A stretch of 64,000 nt of DNA, taken from NCBI RefSeq assembly GCF_013375035.1, contig NZ_CP056032.1, positions 3,266,001 to 3,330,000 of the forward strand, written 5' to 3'. Numbering within the stretch: the first letter of the stretch is position 1; each line of letters starts with the position of its first letter. Source of the stretch: Spirosoma sp. KUDC1026 (GTDB lineage Bacteria > Bacteroidota > Bacteroidia > Cytophagales > Spirosomataceae). Of the stretch, positions 18,031-26,928 are shown one piece after another. The notes under the pieces were generated by a model. The model did no database searches. It was given only the letters and a program-made list of their open reading frames with translations, and had not been told where the DNA came from. Made by a program: the position numbers and the translations under genes.

Positions 18031-18080
18031 CTAAAAAGGGAACGTGATTTATGGTAGCAACCGACCGGAATAAATTTTAG

Positions 18081-18111
18081 TTTGCCCCCAACCTTTAAAT
18101 AGTTATATTTG
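18081..18111 (+). promoter_or_regulatory. Bacteroidota sigma-ABfr-type promoter of the ferredoxin gene
   Basis: TTTG at 18081-18084, exactly 19 bases, then TATATTTG at 18104-18111. This matches the Bacteroidota consensus (TTTG / TAnnTTTG) at both elements and in spacing. The start codon lies about 50 bp downstream. Confidence 0.85.
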
Positions 18112-18132
18112 TTGTTCGTATCAAGGAGATAA

Positions 18133-18513
<381 letters not shown>

Positions 18514-18542
18514 CGTCGGTAAAAAATACTTAGTTGTAAAAA

Positions 18543-18577
18543 GCCTGCCCAGAACGTTCTGGGCAGGCTTTTTTTAT
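18543..18577 (+). terminator. Intrinsic terminator after the ferredoxin gene
   Basis: A 26-base perfect palindrome (GCCTGCCCAGAAC and its complement, 18543-18568) followed by an uninterrupted run of T. It lies 30 bp after the stop codon. Confidence 0.95.
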
Positions 18578-18862
18578 TTAATGCCCTGAATCGTAAACTT
18601 ATCTGAATAGGACAATATTACCATTTGTTTGATCCTGGTTCGTATCCTACGAAGGCAGGAGCAGTAAAGTTCAATAAATTTGTTGTAACGGAAATTATAA
18701 TATGAATTATTTTGAATTAAATAGTAAAATTTAGATAAAAAGCCTATTAAACGGTATTTTGCCATATTTGTTTAAATTTGTGTATTGTGTGATAATGTTT
18801 CTGTGGTAAAATTTGTCGCGAAATGAAGTGCAACCTTATTTCGCAACTACCAAATTATACCT
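18578..18862. other. AT-rich intergenic region before the porin gene
   Basis: 285 bp without a credible gene. A -7-like TAAATTTG occurs at 18773-18780, but no TTG lies at the right distance upstream, so it is only a weak promoter candidate for the porin-amt pair. Confidence 0.5.
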
Positions 18863-20020
18863 ATGAGAAAATTATTTTTACTAGTTAGTTCTTTGTTTTT
18901 TGGTTATGAAACAGTAGCTCAGGACTCTACTGCTAGCACACCGGGTAAGTTCACCTTCTCCGGCTACATGGATACGTATTATTTCGGAAACTTTAACAAC
19001 CCATCAAGTCAGTCTAATCTGGGGCTAAATGCCAACGGAGCTTCCAACGCCCGGGCCTTTGATCAGCGGTCTGGTCAGTTCGGAATTGGCTTGGTGCAGG
19101 CCAAGGCCATATATACGGCCGATAAAGTGGATGCCGTTTTTGACTTGGCATTCGGTCCTTTTGCCGATCTGGGAAACTACGGTAATAACGTAGCCCTGCT
19201 GGGAACCCCCGGCTCTACAGCGCTGGCGATCAAACAGGCATACATTACGTTCAAAGCAACGAATAAGCTGACGTTTACGGCGGGACAGTTCGGTACGCAC
19301 ATCGGTTATGAAGTGATTGATGCTCCAGTCAATTACAATTACTCCCTATCTAACCTGTTTAACAATGGTCCGTTCTATCACATTGGTCTGAAAGGCCAAT
19401 ATGCATTCAGCGACCGGGCTTACCTGATGCTGGGTCTGGTGAACAACGTCGATAACATTGTCGACAACAACAAAAAGAAAGGCGTAATCGGGCAGTTCTT
19501 CTTCTCGCCGGTGTTGGGCTGGAATGTCTACCTGAACGGGATTGTATCGAATGAAGCATCGCAGGATGTTACAGGAGTACCTGCCAACAACGCTAGTTAC
19601 TCGCTGTTCGATCTGACGACGACCTATCAGATTACCGAAAAATTCTTCTTGGGGTTAAATGCCGCTACGGGCGCGCAGAAGGGCGATTACCAAAACGTTG
19701 GTGGCCCATCGACGACAAAAACCTGGGGGGGCGTTGCTGTGTACACGAACTACGCTTTTACGGACAAGTTCGGACTGGGCGCTCGTTACGAGGTATTTGA
19801 CAACAAGAGTAACGTTCGGGGTCTGACGGATGCGGCCGGTAACGGAGCCAGCGTCAACTCGATCACGATTACGGGTAACATAACCATGGCCGATGCGCAC
19901 GTATTGCTGAAGCCAGAACTACGTATCGACAGCTATTCGGCTAACAAATTCGAAAAAGGTGACGGTTCGCTGACGCCATCGCAGACGACCCTGGGCATGG
20001 CGGCCATCTTTAAGTTTTAA
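18863..20020 (+). CDS. Outer-membrane beta-barrel porin (BBP2/OmpL-like)
   Basis: 385 residues with a signal peptide (about 1-19, ending V-A-Q). The mature chain starts F-T-F-S-G-Y-M-D-T-Y-Y and continues as alternating amphipathic strands, closing with a C-terminal phenylalanine, as in BBP2-type putative porins. It lies 59 bp upstream of the ammonium transporter gene and on the same strand. The simplest reading is an outer-membrane pore that supplies ammonium or a related nitrogen source to the inner-membrane Amt channel. That functional link comes from context only. Confidence 0.83.
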   Translation: MRKLFLLVSSLFFGYETVAQDSTASTPGKFTFSGYMDTYYFGNFNNPSSQSNLGLNANGASNARAFDQRSGQFGIGLVQAKAIYTADKVDAVFDLAFGPFADLGNYGNNVALLGTPGSTALAIKQAYITFKATNKLTFTAGQFGTHIGYEVIDAPVNYNYSLSNLFNNGPFYHIGLKGQYAFSDRAYLMLGLVNNVDNIVDNNKKKGVIGQFFFSPVLGWNVYLNGIVSNEASQDVTGVPANNASYSLFDLTTTYQITEKFFLGLNAATGAQKGDYQNVGGPSTTKTWGGVAVYTNYAFTDKFGLGARYEVFDNKSNVRGLTDAAGNGASVNSITITGNITMADAHVLLKPELRIDSYSANKFEKGDGSLTPSQTTLGMAAIFKF

Positions 20021-20079
20021 TTTTCTCTTTTTTACAACCTAGTTTTTAATAATCAGTACAACAAAAAACCTCAATTATT

Positions 20080-21414
20080 ATGCAAAAGCCTACGTACATT
20101 CCATTAGCCATACTACTGATTATCAGCGTGGCTGCTGTGTTGATGCCTGCCGTTCCGACGCAGATTGTGACGGAAGGAATTAACTCGGGTGATACCGCCT
20201 GGATGCTCGTTGCTACGGCGCTCGTGCTGCTGATGACACCAGGTCTGGCGTATTTCTATGGTGGTATGGTGAATAACAAAAACGTTATCTCGACCATGCT
20301 GCAAAGCTTCATTGCCATGGGCGTAATCAGCGTTCTCTGGGTAGTTGTTGGTTTCAGCCTGGCGTTCGGTACGTCGATTGGTGGTTTCATCGGCAACCCA
20401 ATGGACCACTTCATGTTTAAAGGTGTGCTCGACGGCAAACCCTGGTCGCTGGCGGCTACCATTCCCCTGGTCGTTTTCGCTTTCTTCCAGTTAAAGTTTG
20501 CGGTGATCACTCCGGCGCTGGTAACTGGTTCGATGGCCGAACGGATCAATTTCCGCTCGTACGTTCTGTTTATGATCCTGTTCAGCCTGTTCGTGTATGC
20601 ACCACTGGCACACATGACCTGGCACCCAGAGGGTATTCTGTTTAAGTTAGGTGTGCTTGATTTTGCGGGTGGTACAGTTGTTCACATGTCGGCGGGCTGG
20701 GCCGCGCTGGCGGGTGCGCTGTATCTGAAACGTCGCCGGTCGCACCTCGAATCGAGCTACTTCCCACCTGCCAACATCCCATTCGTTCTGCTGGGTACGG
20801 GTCTGCTGTGGTTCGGCTGGTTTGGTTTCAACGCTGGCTCTGCTGTTGGCGCTACGCCACTGGCTGCATCAGCGTTCGCTACTACAAATACGGCCGCTGC
20901 GGCAGCGGGTCTGGCCTGGGTGCTGTTCGATGCAGCCCGTGGTAAGAAAGTGTCGGCACTTGGTTTCTGTATTGGTGCTGTTGTTGGTCTGGTTGCCATC
21001 ACGCCCGCGGCTGGTTTCGTAACTGTGCCAACCTCCATCTTTGTGGGTACGGTTGCTGCTATGGTATCGAACTTTGTCGCTCACCTGCGTTCTAAATCAA
21101 CGCTGGACGATACGCTGGACGTATTCCCCTGCCACGGTGTTGGCGGTATGGTTGGTATGGTGATGACGGGCGTATTCGCCAGCCACGGTGTTAACTCGGC
21201 TGTTGCTGAAGGTGGTGAAGGTCTGGCGTTTGGTCAGACAACACTATTCATCAATCACATGATCGCGCTGGTTGGTGTATCGGTGTTCGCCTTTGCTATG
21301 TCGTTCCTGATGCTGAAAATCACGGATCTGATCCTGCCCCTGCGCGTAACCGAAGAAGATGAACAGCAAGGTCTGGACGTTAGTCAGCACGACGAGTTCC
21401 TGATCGAAGCTTAA
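20080..21414 (+). CDS. amt: Ammonium transporter Amt
   Basis: 444 residues with about eleven membrane helices. The family signature D-F-A-G-G-T-V-V-H-M-S-A-G (194-206) contains the first pore His202. The second pore His352 lies in F-P-C-H-G-V-G-G, as in the E. coli AmtB twin-His pore. It moves ammonium across the inner membrane. No glnK gene follows, which is the usual partner elsewhere. Nitrogen-responsive control is plausible but no operator is visible. Confidence 0.97.
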   Translation: MQKPTYIPLAILLIISVAAVLMPAVPTQIVTEGINSGDTAWMLVATALVLLMTPGLAYFYGGMVNNKNVISTMLQSFIAMGVISVLWVVVGFSLAFGTSIGGFIGNPMDHFMFKGVLDGKPWSLAATIPLVVFAFFQLKFAVITPALVTGSMAERINFRSYVLFMILFSLFVYAPLAHMTWHPEGILFKLGVLDFAGGTVVHMSAGWAALAGALYLKRRRSHLESSYFPPANIPFVLLGTGLLWFGWFGFNAGSAVGATPLAASAFATTNTAAAAAGLAWVLFDAARGKKVSALGFCIGAVVGLVAITPAAGFVTVPTSIFVGTVAAMVSNFVAHLRSKSTLDDTLDVFPCHGVGGMVGMVMTGVFASHGVNSAVAEGGEGLAFGQTTLFINHMIALVGVSVFAFAMSFLMLKITDLILPLRVTEEDEQQGLDVSQHDEFLIEA

Positions 21415-21494
21415 TCCATAACAACAAAGCCACAGGCACCCTGTTCGGCACAAAAGCTTGGCAGTTTTACTGTGGTTTTGTTGTACTTACGGAG

Positions 21495-21523
21495 CCGCTC
21501 CTTCTGGGGGCGGTTTCCTTCTT
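21495..21523 (+). terminator. Possible intrinsic terminator of amt
   Basis: CCGCTCC pairs with GGGGCGG (one G-U) around a short loop and is followed by TTTCCTTCTTT. Its position about 80 bp after amt is suitable; the T-tract is interrupted. Confidence 0.5.
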
Positions 21524-21538
21524 TACACAGTATCATAA

Positions 21539-21572
21539 CAAGGCCCGGTTCAACTCATTGAACCGGGCCTTG
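21539..21572. terminator. Symmetric terminator hairpin between amt and mtaB
   Basis: A perfect 15-bp stem (CAAGGCCCGGTTCAA and its complement) with the loop CTCA lies between two convergent genes. There is no long T-run on either side, so it may also serve as a 3'-end stabiliser. Confidence 0.65.
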
Positions 21573-21641
21573 TTATACATGGGACAGCATTGGCCGCCGA
21601 TGAAAGAATTATATAAGGGACGAAACGACAACGAGCCGCAA

Positions 21642-22982
21642 CTAATGAACCAGAGCCGCTACAGCCTGCGGAGCTTCGGTGACGTTAACCAGCCCGTCAG
21701 CGTTAATATCTGTCAATTGAACCACCAATGTTTCGTTGATCAATAGCGGGTCGTACTTGGCCACTACGCGAACGTAATTTTCGGTGAAGCCCTGCATCAT
21801 GCCGTTCTCTACATCTTCTTCGAACAGAACCGTTGCCTCACGGCTGAGCTGGGTTTCGTAAAAAGCCCGCCGTTTTTTGTCCGAAAGGATATGCAGCATC
21901 TTTGAGCGCTCCGCCCGGATGTGCCCCGGTACGACCGGGCGAATCGATACCGCCGTTGTATTCGGGCGCTCTGAATACGTAAAGACGTGCAGGTAGGAAA
22001 TTGGCAGTTCGTTCAGGAACATGTACGTTTCCTTAAACTCGACCTCGGTCTCACCGGGATGCCCAACAATGACGTCGACGCCAATGCAGGCGTGGGGCAT
22101 AAGTTCCTTGATTTTTGCCACCCGATCTGCATAAAGCTCCCGTTTGTAGCGTCGGCGCATCAGGCCGAGTACACGGTTACTGCCCGACTGGAGGGGAACG
22201 TGAAAATGCGGAACGAAGCGTTTCGACTGGGCTACAAACGCAATGATCTCATCGGTAAGCAGATTGGGTTCGATGCTGGAAATCCGGAACCGCTCAATGC
22301 CCTCGACTTCATCCAGGGCCTTCACCAGATCGAAAAAGGTCTCGTTACGTATGCCGTCAATCAAGCCAAAATCGCCAATGTTAACTCCTGTCAGCACGAT
22401 TTCCTTGACCCCCCGCTCGGCGATCTCGCGGGCGGCCCGTATCACGTTTGCTACCGTATCCGATCGGCTTTTGCCCCGGGCCAGCGGAATAGTGCAGTAG
22501 GCGCAAGGGTAATCGCACCCATCCTGTACTTTCAAAAAAGTCCGTGTCCGGTCGTTGAGCGAGTACGATGCGTGGTAGTCGATAGCGTGTTCGATGGGTG
22601 AGTTGAAAATCTGGGCGTTCTGACCGCTCTGTACCTTCTCAAACGTCGGCATCAGCTCCACCAGCCGGAATTTCTCGGCCGCACCCAGTACGGCATCTAC
22701 CCCCGGAATTTCGGAAATTTCTTTGGGCTTGAGCTGTGCGTAACAGCCCAGGATGGCCACGTAGCCATCGGGGTTTATTTTCTGCGCTTCCCGAACGATC
22801 TTCCGGCATTTCTTGTCGGCGTTGTCGGTTACAGAGCAGGTGTTGATGATAAAGATATCGGGCTGCTGATTGAATTCTACCCGCTCATATCCCTGCTGCT
22901 CCATCATACGGGCGAGGGTCGAGGTTTCGGAAAAATTCAGCTTGCAGCCGAGTGTATAGAAAGCAACTTTTTTCACGGTCAT
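21642..22982 (-). CDS. mtaB: tRNA t6A37 methylthiotransferase MtaB
   Basis: 446 residues. The N-terminal methylthiotransferase domain has cluster cysteines at 13, 49 and 80 (L-G-C-K-L-N, I-N-T-C-S-V, L-G-C-Y-A). The radical-SAM motif C-D-Y-P-C-A-Y-C gives Cys156, 160 and 163. A TRAM-like beta domain ends the protein. It converts N6-threonylcarbamoyladenosine at position 37 of ANN-decoding tRNAs to the 2-methylthio form. The N-terminal T-L-G-C-K-L-N and the overall length favour MtaB over MiaB or RimO. It is a stand-alone housekeeping gene. Confidence 0.93.
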   Translation of the reverse strand: MTVKKVAFYTLGCKLNFSETSTLARMMEQQGYERVEFNQQPDIFIINTCSVTDNADKKCRKIVREAQKINPDGYVAILGCYAQLKPKEISEIPGVDAVLGAAEKFRLVELMPTFEKVQSGQNAQIFNSPIEHAIDYHASYSLNDRTRTFLKVQDGCDYPCAYCTIPLARGKSRSDTVANVIRAAREIAERGVKEIVLTGVNIGDFGLIDGIRNETFFDLVKALDEVEGIERFRISSIEPNLLTDEIIAFVAQSKRFVPHFHVPLQSGSNRVLGLMRRRYKRELYADRVAKIKELMPHACIGVDVIVGHPGETEVEFKETYMFLNELPISYLHVFTYSERPNTTAVSIRPVVPGHIRAERSKMLHILSDKKRRAFYETQLSREATVLFEEDVENGMMQGFTENYVRVVAKYDPLLINETLVVQLTDINADGLVNVTEAPQAVAALVH

Positions 22983-23062
22983 TGTCGTATCCCGTAAAAT
23001 TACAAAAAATCAGCCGGTTGGGTTCCGTTACGCGTTCTTCCCCTCGCCCTAATCAATGAAAA

Positions 23063-23087
23063 AGCCCGTCGGATTAACCGGCGGGCT
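23063..23087 (-). terminator. Intrinsic terminator of the wecA-like gene
   Basis: On the minus strand AGCCCGCCGG, a 5-base loop and CCGACGGGCT (one mismatch) is followed by TTTTT. It lies 23 bp past the stop of the initiating transferase gene and closes the polysaccharide locus. Confidence 0.85.
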
Positions 23088-23109
23088 AAGACTTAAAGGG
23101 ATGTGTAGA

Positions 23110-24318
23110 CTACAGATAATCAACGATCCGGCGGCCCGAGATACCATTCTGGAGTTCCCGGCGCAGGATAGCCCGACGACGACGCGGATGAGTCGTCAGG
23201 TACATGATCCGCATCTTGAGGCCAAAACTGGTGAGCATGTAAAGCCCAAACAAAGCCGCCAGAATGAACAGAGACTGCGTGTTGGTGATGTTTCGGTGAA
23301 GCATAAAAAACAGCACCGTGTTGAACAGCGAAATGCCGCACAGTACAAGCGTGGTCTGAATGTGCGACAGGCCGTTATCCAGCAGAATATGGTGCATGTG
23401 GTTCCGGTCGGCCGAGAACGGTGAACGACCTGAAAGGATCCGCACCAGAAACACCCGCAGCGTATCGAAAATCGGGATAATCAGGATGACAATGGCAATG
23501 ATCGGCGCGTTGAAAAAAGCCGTTGGTTCGTACCGAAACGATACGTTCAAATTGACGAAGCGAACCGCAAAGAACGCCAGTAGAAAGCCCAGAATCAGCG
23601 AGCCGGTATTACCCATGAAGATTTTGCTGGTGTTCGAAAAGTTGAACCGCAGAAAGCCGATCAGGGCCCCCGACACTGTGAACGCCAGGCTAGCCATGGC
23701 GAAGTGATTGGTGAGCAGGAACCAGCCGCCAAACGTAACGCTGGCAATCATCGCAATACCACCCGCCAGTCCGTCAATGCCATCGATCAGGTTGAGCGCA
23801 TTGGTCAGGGCGATAAAAATAAAACAGGTCAGGATAATACTAAAAAAGGGTGGGATATGATGAAACCCCAGAATACCATAGAGATAGTCAACGCGCAGAT
23901 CGCCGAAGAAAATCAGGATCAGCGCGGCCATGACCTGGAAAAGGATTTTCTTGTTAGGGTCGATACCCACCAGGTCATCTTTGATACCGATAAAAAACAG
24001 GATGGTCATACCCGCTACCGACAGCGTCGTGCGGTACACATCCGTCTGATCGATACTCGGCCATAAAAAATAGGCAATCAGAATACCCGCGTAAATCGCA
24101 ATGCCGCCGAAAGTGGGGGTTGGGGTGGTATGCGCTCGACGTTCGCCGGGCTTTTCCATCAGCGATTTCAACTCGGAAATTTTAATGATGACCGGAATCG
24201 AAATAACGGCAACGAAGCAGGCTACCAGAAAGGAAAGAATACACTGGTAAAGCCCCAGCGTAAAAAGTTCGTCATCGAATTTGTGCTGCAGAAAAGCAAC
24301 GAGTAAGTCTAAATTCAT
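23110..24318 (-). CDS. Undecaprenyl-phosphate sugar-1-phosphate transferase (WecA/TagO-like)
   Basis: 402 residues from the ATG at 24318, chosen because it opens directly into the first membrane helix; an upstream in-frame ATG adds a non-conserved tail. About eleven membrane segments are present. Catalytic landmarks are D-D at 114-115 in G-I-K-D-D-L, N-A-L-N-L-I-D-G-I-D-G-L-A-G (173-186) and a late H-M-H-H motif. The family transfers GlcNAc-1-P or a similar sugar to the lipid carrier, the first step of polysaccharide assembly. Its place at the 3' edge of the locus fits that role. Confidence 0.9.
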   Translation of the reverse strand: MNLDLLVAFLQHKFDDELFTLGLYQCILSFLVACFVAVISIPVIIKISELKSLMEKPGERRAHTTPTPTFGGIAIYAGILIAYFLWPSIDQTDVYRTTLSVAGMTILFFIGIKDDLVGIDPNKKILFQVMAALILIFFGDLRVDYLYGILGFHHIPPFFSIILTCFIFIALTNALNLIDGIDGLAGGIAMIASVTFGGWFLLTNHFAMASLAFTVSGALIGFLRFNFSNTSKIFMGNTGSLILGFLLAFFAVRFVNLNVSFRYEPTAFFNAPIIAIVILIIPIFDTLRVFLVRILSGRSPFSADRNHMHHILLDNGLSHIQTTLVLCGISLFNTVLFFMLHRNITNTQSLFILAALFGLYMLTSFGLKMRIMYLTTHPRRRRAILRRELQNGISGRRIVDYL

Positions 24319-24439
24319 AAGGTGGCAGTTTTGTAGCTCATATACCGTGCCGGCCCTCCCGCGTTGGGCTGCCAAAGAGTCGGTCTAGTGAGATGGCTAT
24401 AGTGACGAGCACACAGGTGTAAAAGTCAACGGTTTACTA

Positions 24440-24453
24440 CTGTTTGCAAACAG
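24440..24453. promoter_or_regulatory. 14-bp perfect palindrome upstream of the wecA-like gene
   Basis: CTGTTTGCAAACAG lies about 120 bp upstream of the transferase start, in a 180-bp gap between two minus-strand genes. It has the size and symmetry of a dimeric repressor site. No regulator gene is adjacent. Confidence 0.35.
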
Positions 24454-24498
24454 AATTTGATTATACGGTACTGATTCCCGGTGACCAACCAATTCTGC

Positions 24499-25257
24499 TT
24501 AGGGTCGTGGTTTCGTGACAAACTGGCCCAGCTTCCGCATTGGTTTTAGCCAGAGGGTAAAAAAATAAGGTTTTAGTCCGTTCATTTCCCAGGCAAGCCG
24601 GTCCTCATTATTGGCCCGTAGCCGGTTTTTGAGCGTACTATTGCTGATGCCACCGGCCCGCATCACGATGGTGATCTCGTTCATGTAAGCCAGCTTGGCT
24701 TTGTGCTTATGCACGAAACGTAACATCAGCTCATAATCGGCGGCACTCTTCATATCGAGCCGGAACAAACCGTATTTTTCGTACAGCGAGCGCCTGGCAA
24801 AAAACGTCGGATGTCCCGGCATCCAGCCCCAGAGGAAGTTGCTTCCGGTGTACTCACCCGAGCGCCAGTACCGTTTTATCAGCTGTGGATCGATCCGGTC
24901 GACGTACAGCAGATCGCCGTAAACGGCGTCGCTTCCCGTCCGCTCAAACGTAGCCACCATGTTCTCAATCACCCGCTCATGCCGGTAAAAATCGTCGGCG
25001 TTCAGAATACCAACAACATCACCGGTAGCCATACCAATGCCCTTGTTCATGGCATCATATAAACCCTTGTCCGGTTCCGAAATAAACTTGGCAATTTTGG
25101 TGCCATACGAGCGAACGATGTCAACGGTTCCGTCCGTTGAGTTACCATCCACGACAATGTACTCAATGTTCGGGTAGGTCTGCGTCAGGATCGACTCGAT
25201 GCAGCCGCGGATATGTTCGGCGCCGTTGTAAACGACAGTAATGATAGATACCTTCAT
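24499..25257 (-). CDS. Glycosyltransferase family 2
   Basis: 252 residues. It is a GT-A fold enzyme with the N-terminal strand V-S-I-I-T-V-V-Y-N-G, the E-Y-I-V-V-D-G-N-S-T-D-G-T motif and the metal-binding acidic site L-N-A-D-D (about 86-90). The central W-M-P-G-H-P-T-F-F segment is typical of the WcaA/WfgS-like subgroup. No membrane helix is present. It adds one sugar to the lipid-linked repeat unit, with donor and acceptor unknown. Its start overlaps the end of the WcaF-like gene by four bases (ATGA), indicating translational coupling. Confidence 0.9.
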   Translation of the reverse strand: MKVSIITVVYNGAEHIRGCIESILTQTYPNIEYIVVDGNSTDGTVDIVRSYGTKIAKFISEPDKGLYDAMNKGIGMATGDVVGILNADDFYRHERVIENMVATFERTGSDAVYGDLLYVDRIDPQLIKRYWRSGEYTGSNFLWGWMPGHPTFFARRSLYEKYGLFRLDMKSAADYELMLRFVHKHKAKLAYMNEITIVMRAGGISNSTLKNRLRANNEDRLAWEMNGLKPYFFTLWLKPMRKLGQFVTKPRP

Positions 25258-25829
25258 GGGTTAATGTGACGTTGCCGGACGAAGACAGCGGGGTTGCCCT
25301 GGTAGATACCATAGGCCTCCAATGGACGGGTGGCGACCGAGTTAACGGCCAGTACCGAATGGGAATGGCAGGTTACGCCCGCACACACCACGGCTTTAGC
25401 TCCGATCCAGACGCCATCGTCCAGTGTAATAGGCCGGGTTGTCAGGTCGAAGGTGGGCTGCCGATAGTCGTGGTTGCCCGTCAGGATCAGGGCACCCTGC
25501 GATAGACAGACGTTACTACCAATCACTACGTCGCTCAGGTTATCGATCCAGACCTGCTCGCCAATCCAGACGTGATCGCCCGTTTTAAGCAGCCAGGGAT
25601 ATTTGATATTGACGCCCGGTTTGATAATTACCTCCTGCCCCAGTTTAGCACCAAACAAACGTAGCACCCACCGTTTCAGGGAAACCGGAATAGGCAGGTA
25701 CGTATTGATGATGAGTGAATTGACCAAAAACCACAGCACAATCTTCCAGCGCGGCCCCGGCTTGTACCAATCGATGTTATAGCGCGAAAAATCTGCTTTT
25801 CCTTCCTGAGCGACGGGCATACTACTCAT
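25254..25829 (-). CDS. WcaF-like sugar O-acetyltransferase
   Basis: 191 residues with an N-terminal amphipathic part and then a left-handed beta-helix of hexapeptide repeats (I-G-E-Q-V-W-I-D-N, V-I-G-S-N-V-C-L-S). The catalytic His lies in L-T-G-N-H-D-Y, and P-I-T-L-D-D-G-V-W-I-G-A follows, as in colanic-acid acetyltransferase WcaF. It would move acetyl from acetyl-CoA to a sugar hydroxyl of the polysaccharide. It overlaps both neighbours (4 bp and 8 bp), so the three genes are one translational block. Confidence 0.88.
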   Translation of the reverse strand: MSSMPVAQEGKADFSRYNIDWYKPGPRWKIVLWFLVNSLIINTYLPIPVSLKRWVLRLFGAKLGQEVIIKPGVNIKYPWLLKTGDHVWIGEQVWIDNLSDVVIGSNVCLSQGALILTGNHDYRQPTFDLTTRPITLDDGVWIGAKAVVCAGVTCHSHSVLAVNSVATRPLEAYGIYQGNPAVFVRQRHINP

Positions 25830-26793
25830 TGATGGATACGTTCACGGATTTACTGTCACCAGCACCGGGCGAAGCTGGTCTGAGGTTTTTGCCATACTGC
25901 TGCTGGAAATACTGAATGAGTGCTTCCTTGTCCCGGCCCGCGTGGAAATAGGCTTCGAACAATTTGGCGTCGACGAGAAAACGATACCAGAGCCCCTGCA
26001 GGAAGTGCCACATCAGGCCCGGCCGCCCATCCAGAAAGCCCAGCCGGATAATGTACCGGTACGCAAAGTACAGAATCGGGCGCGTGAAGAGGGGCAACGA
26101 CGCGTATTTCATTTTAAGATAGCGCGTCCGCTGATCCTGAGGCCCAAACAGATTCGGCTCAACCCGCTCGACGTTGTCGAAATTGTATTTGATATTAAGC
26201 AGGTCAATGACTTCCCGAATGGCGTAGAGGTTGTGCTTCTGCGTCCACCAGGTCAGGTTGTTCAGGTTATGGTCGACCAGGTCGTGCTCGAACTGAATGG
26301 TTTTGGCGGGCTGCCCGTTGAATTCCGACAGTTTAATGTGCTCGTCCATCCAGAGTTCTTCGCACTGTCCCTGCCCACGACGCCATAACCGCATCAGCCA
26401 GATCGGGTAGTAAGCCCCGTGCCGCATCCATCGGTCGAAAAACATGACCCGCCGTTTAACGTGAATACCCGCTACGTCGGTGGGGAGCGTTGCCAGCTTC
26501 TGGTTGATTTCGTTGGCCAGCTCGGGCAGGACGTATTCATCGGCGTCCATGCGCATGAGCCAGGTTGTCTGAAAGGGTGTATTGGCGATGCCGAAGTTGA
26601 ATTGCGTCGCGTAGTTTACCCAGGGATTCTGGACAACGACGGCGCCCATGGAGCGGGCAATATCGACGGTTCGGTCGGTGGAATACGAATCAACAATAAA
26701 TATCCTGTCCGTAAAGAGTTGTAAACTCGTAAGGCACCGGGCAATGTGTTTTTCTTCGTTGAATGTCAGAATAATAACCGATACGTCGGCCAT
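25822..26793 (-). CDS. Glycosyltransferase family 2
   Basis: 323 residues. The GT-A core has V-S-V-I-I-L-T-F-N-E-E-K-H-I at the N-terminus, the D-S-Y-S-T-D-R-T motif and the acidic site M-D-A-D-E-Y (about 82-87). The middle and C-terminal part (R-H-G-A-Y-Y-P-I-W-L-M-R-L-W) resemble the WaaE/KdtX-like beta-glucosyltransferase subgroup. It is the first gene of the three-gene block ending at 24499 and is divergent from the SGNH esterase gene. Confidence 0.88.
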   Translation of the reverse strand: MADVSVIILTFNEEKHIARCLTSLQLFTDRIFIVDSYSTDRTVDIARSMGAVVVQNPWVNYATQFNFGIANTPFQTTWLMRMDADEYVLPELANEINQKLATLPTDVAGIHVKRRVMFFDRWMRHGAYYPIWLMRLWRRGQGQCEELWMDEHIKLSEFNGQPAKTIQFEHDLVDHNLNNLTWWTQKHNLYAIREVIDLLNIKYNFDNVERVEPNLFGPQDQRTRYLKMKYASLPLFTRPILYFAYRYIIRLGFLDGRPGLMWHFLQGLWYRFLVDAKLFEAYFHAGRDKEALIQYFQQQYGKNLRPASPGAGDSKSVNVSINE

Positions 26794-26834
26794 AGATTCG
26801 GGAGCAAAATCTGCAAAAAAGACCTGATTAGCAG

Positions 26835-26865
26835 TTGTTTTAATAGGTTTGGAGCTCTATGTTTG
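26835..26865 (+). promoter_or_regulatory. Probable promoter of the SGNH esterase gene
   Basis: TTG at 26835-26837, a 20-base spacer, then TATGTTTG at 26858-26865, close to the Bacteroidota consensus. A second -7-like TAGGTTTG occurs at 26844-26851. The start codon is about 64 bp downstream. Confidence 0.5.
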
Positions 26866-26928
26866 ACAACTGTACCGAGTCAGATAATTACTACAATATT
26901 ATAACTTTTTTTATACGGGAAAAAGAAT

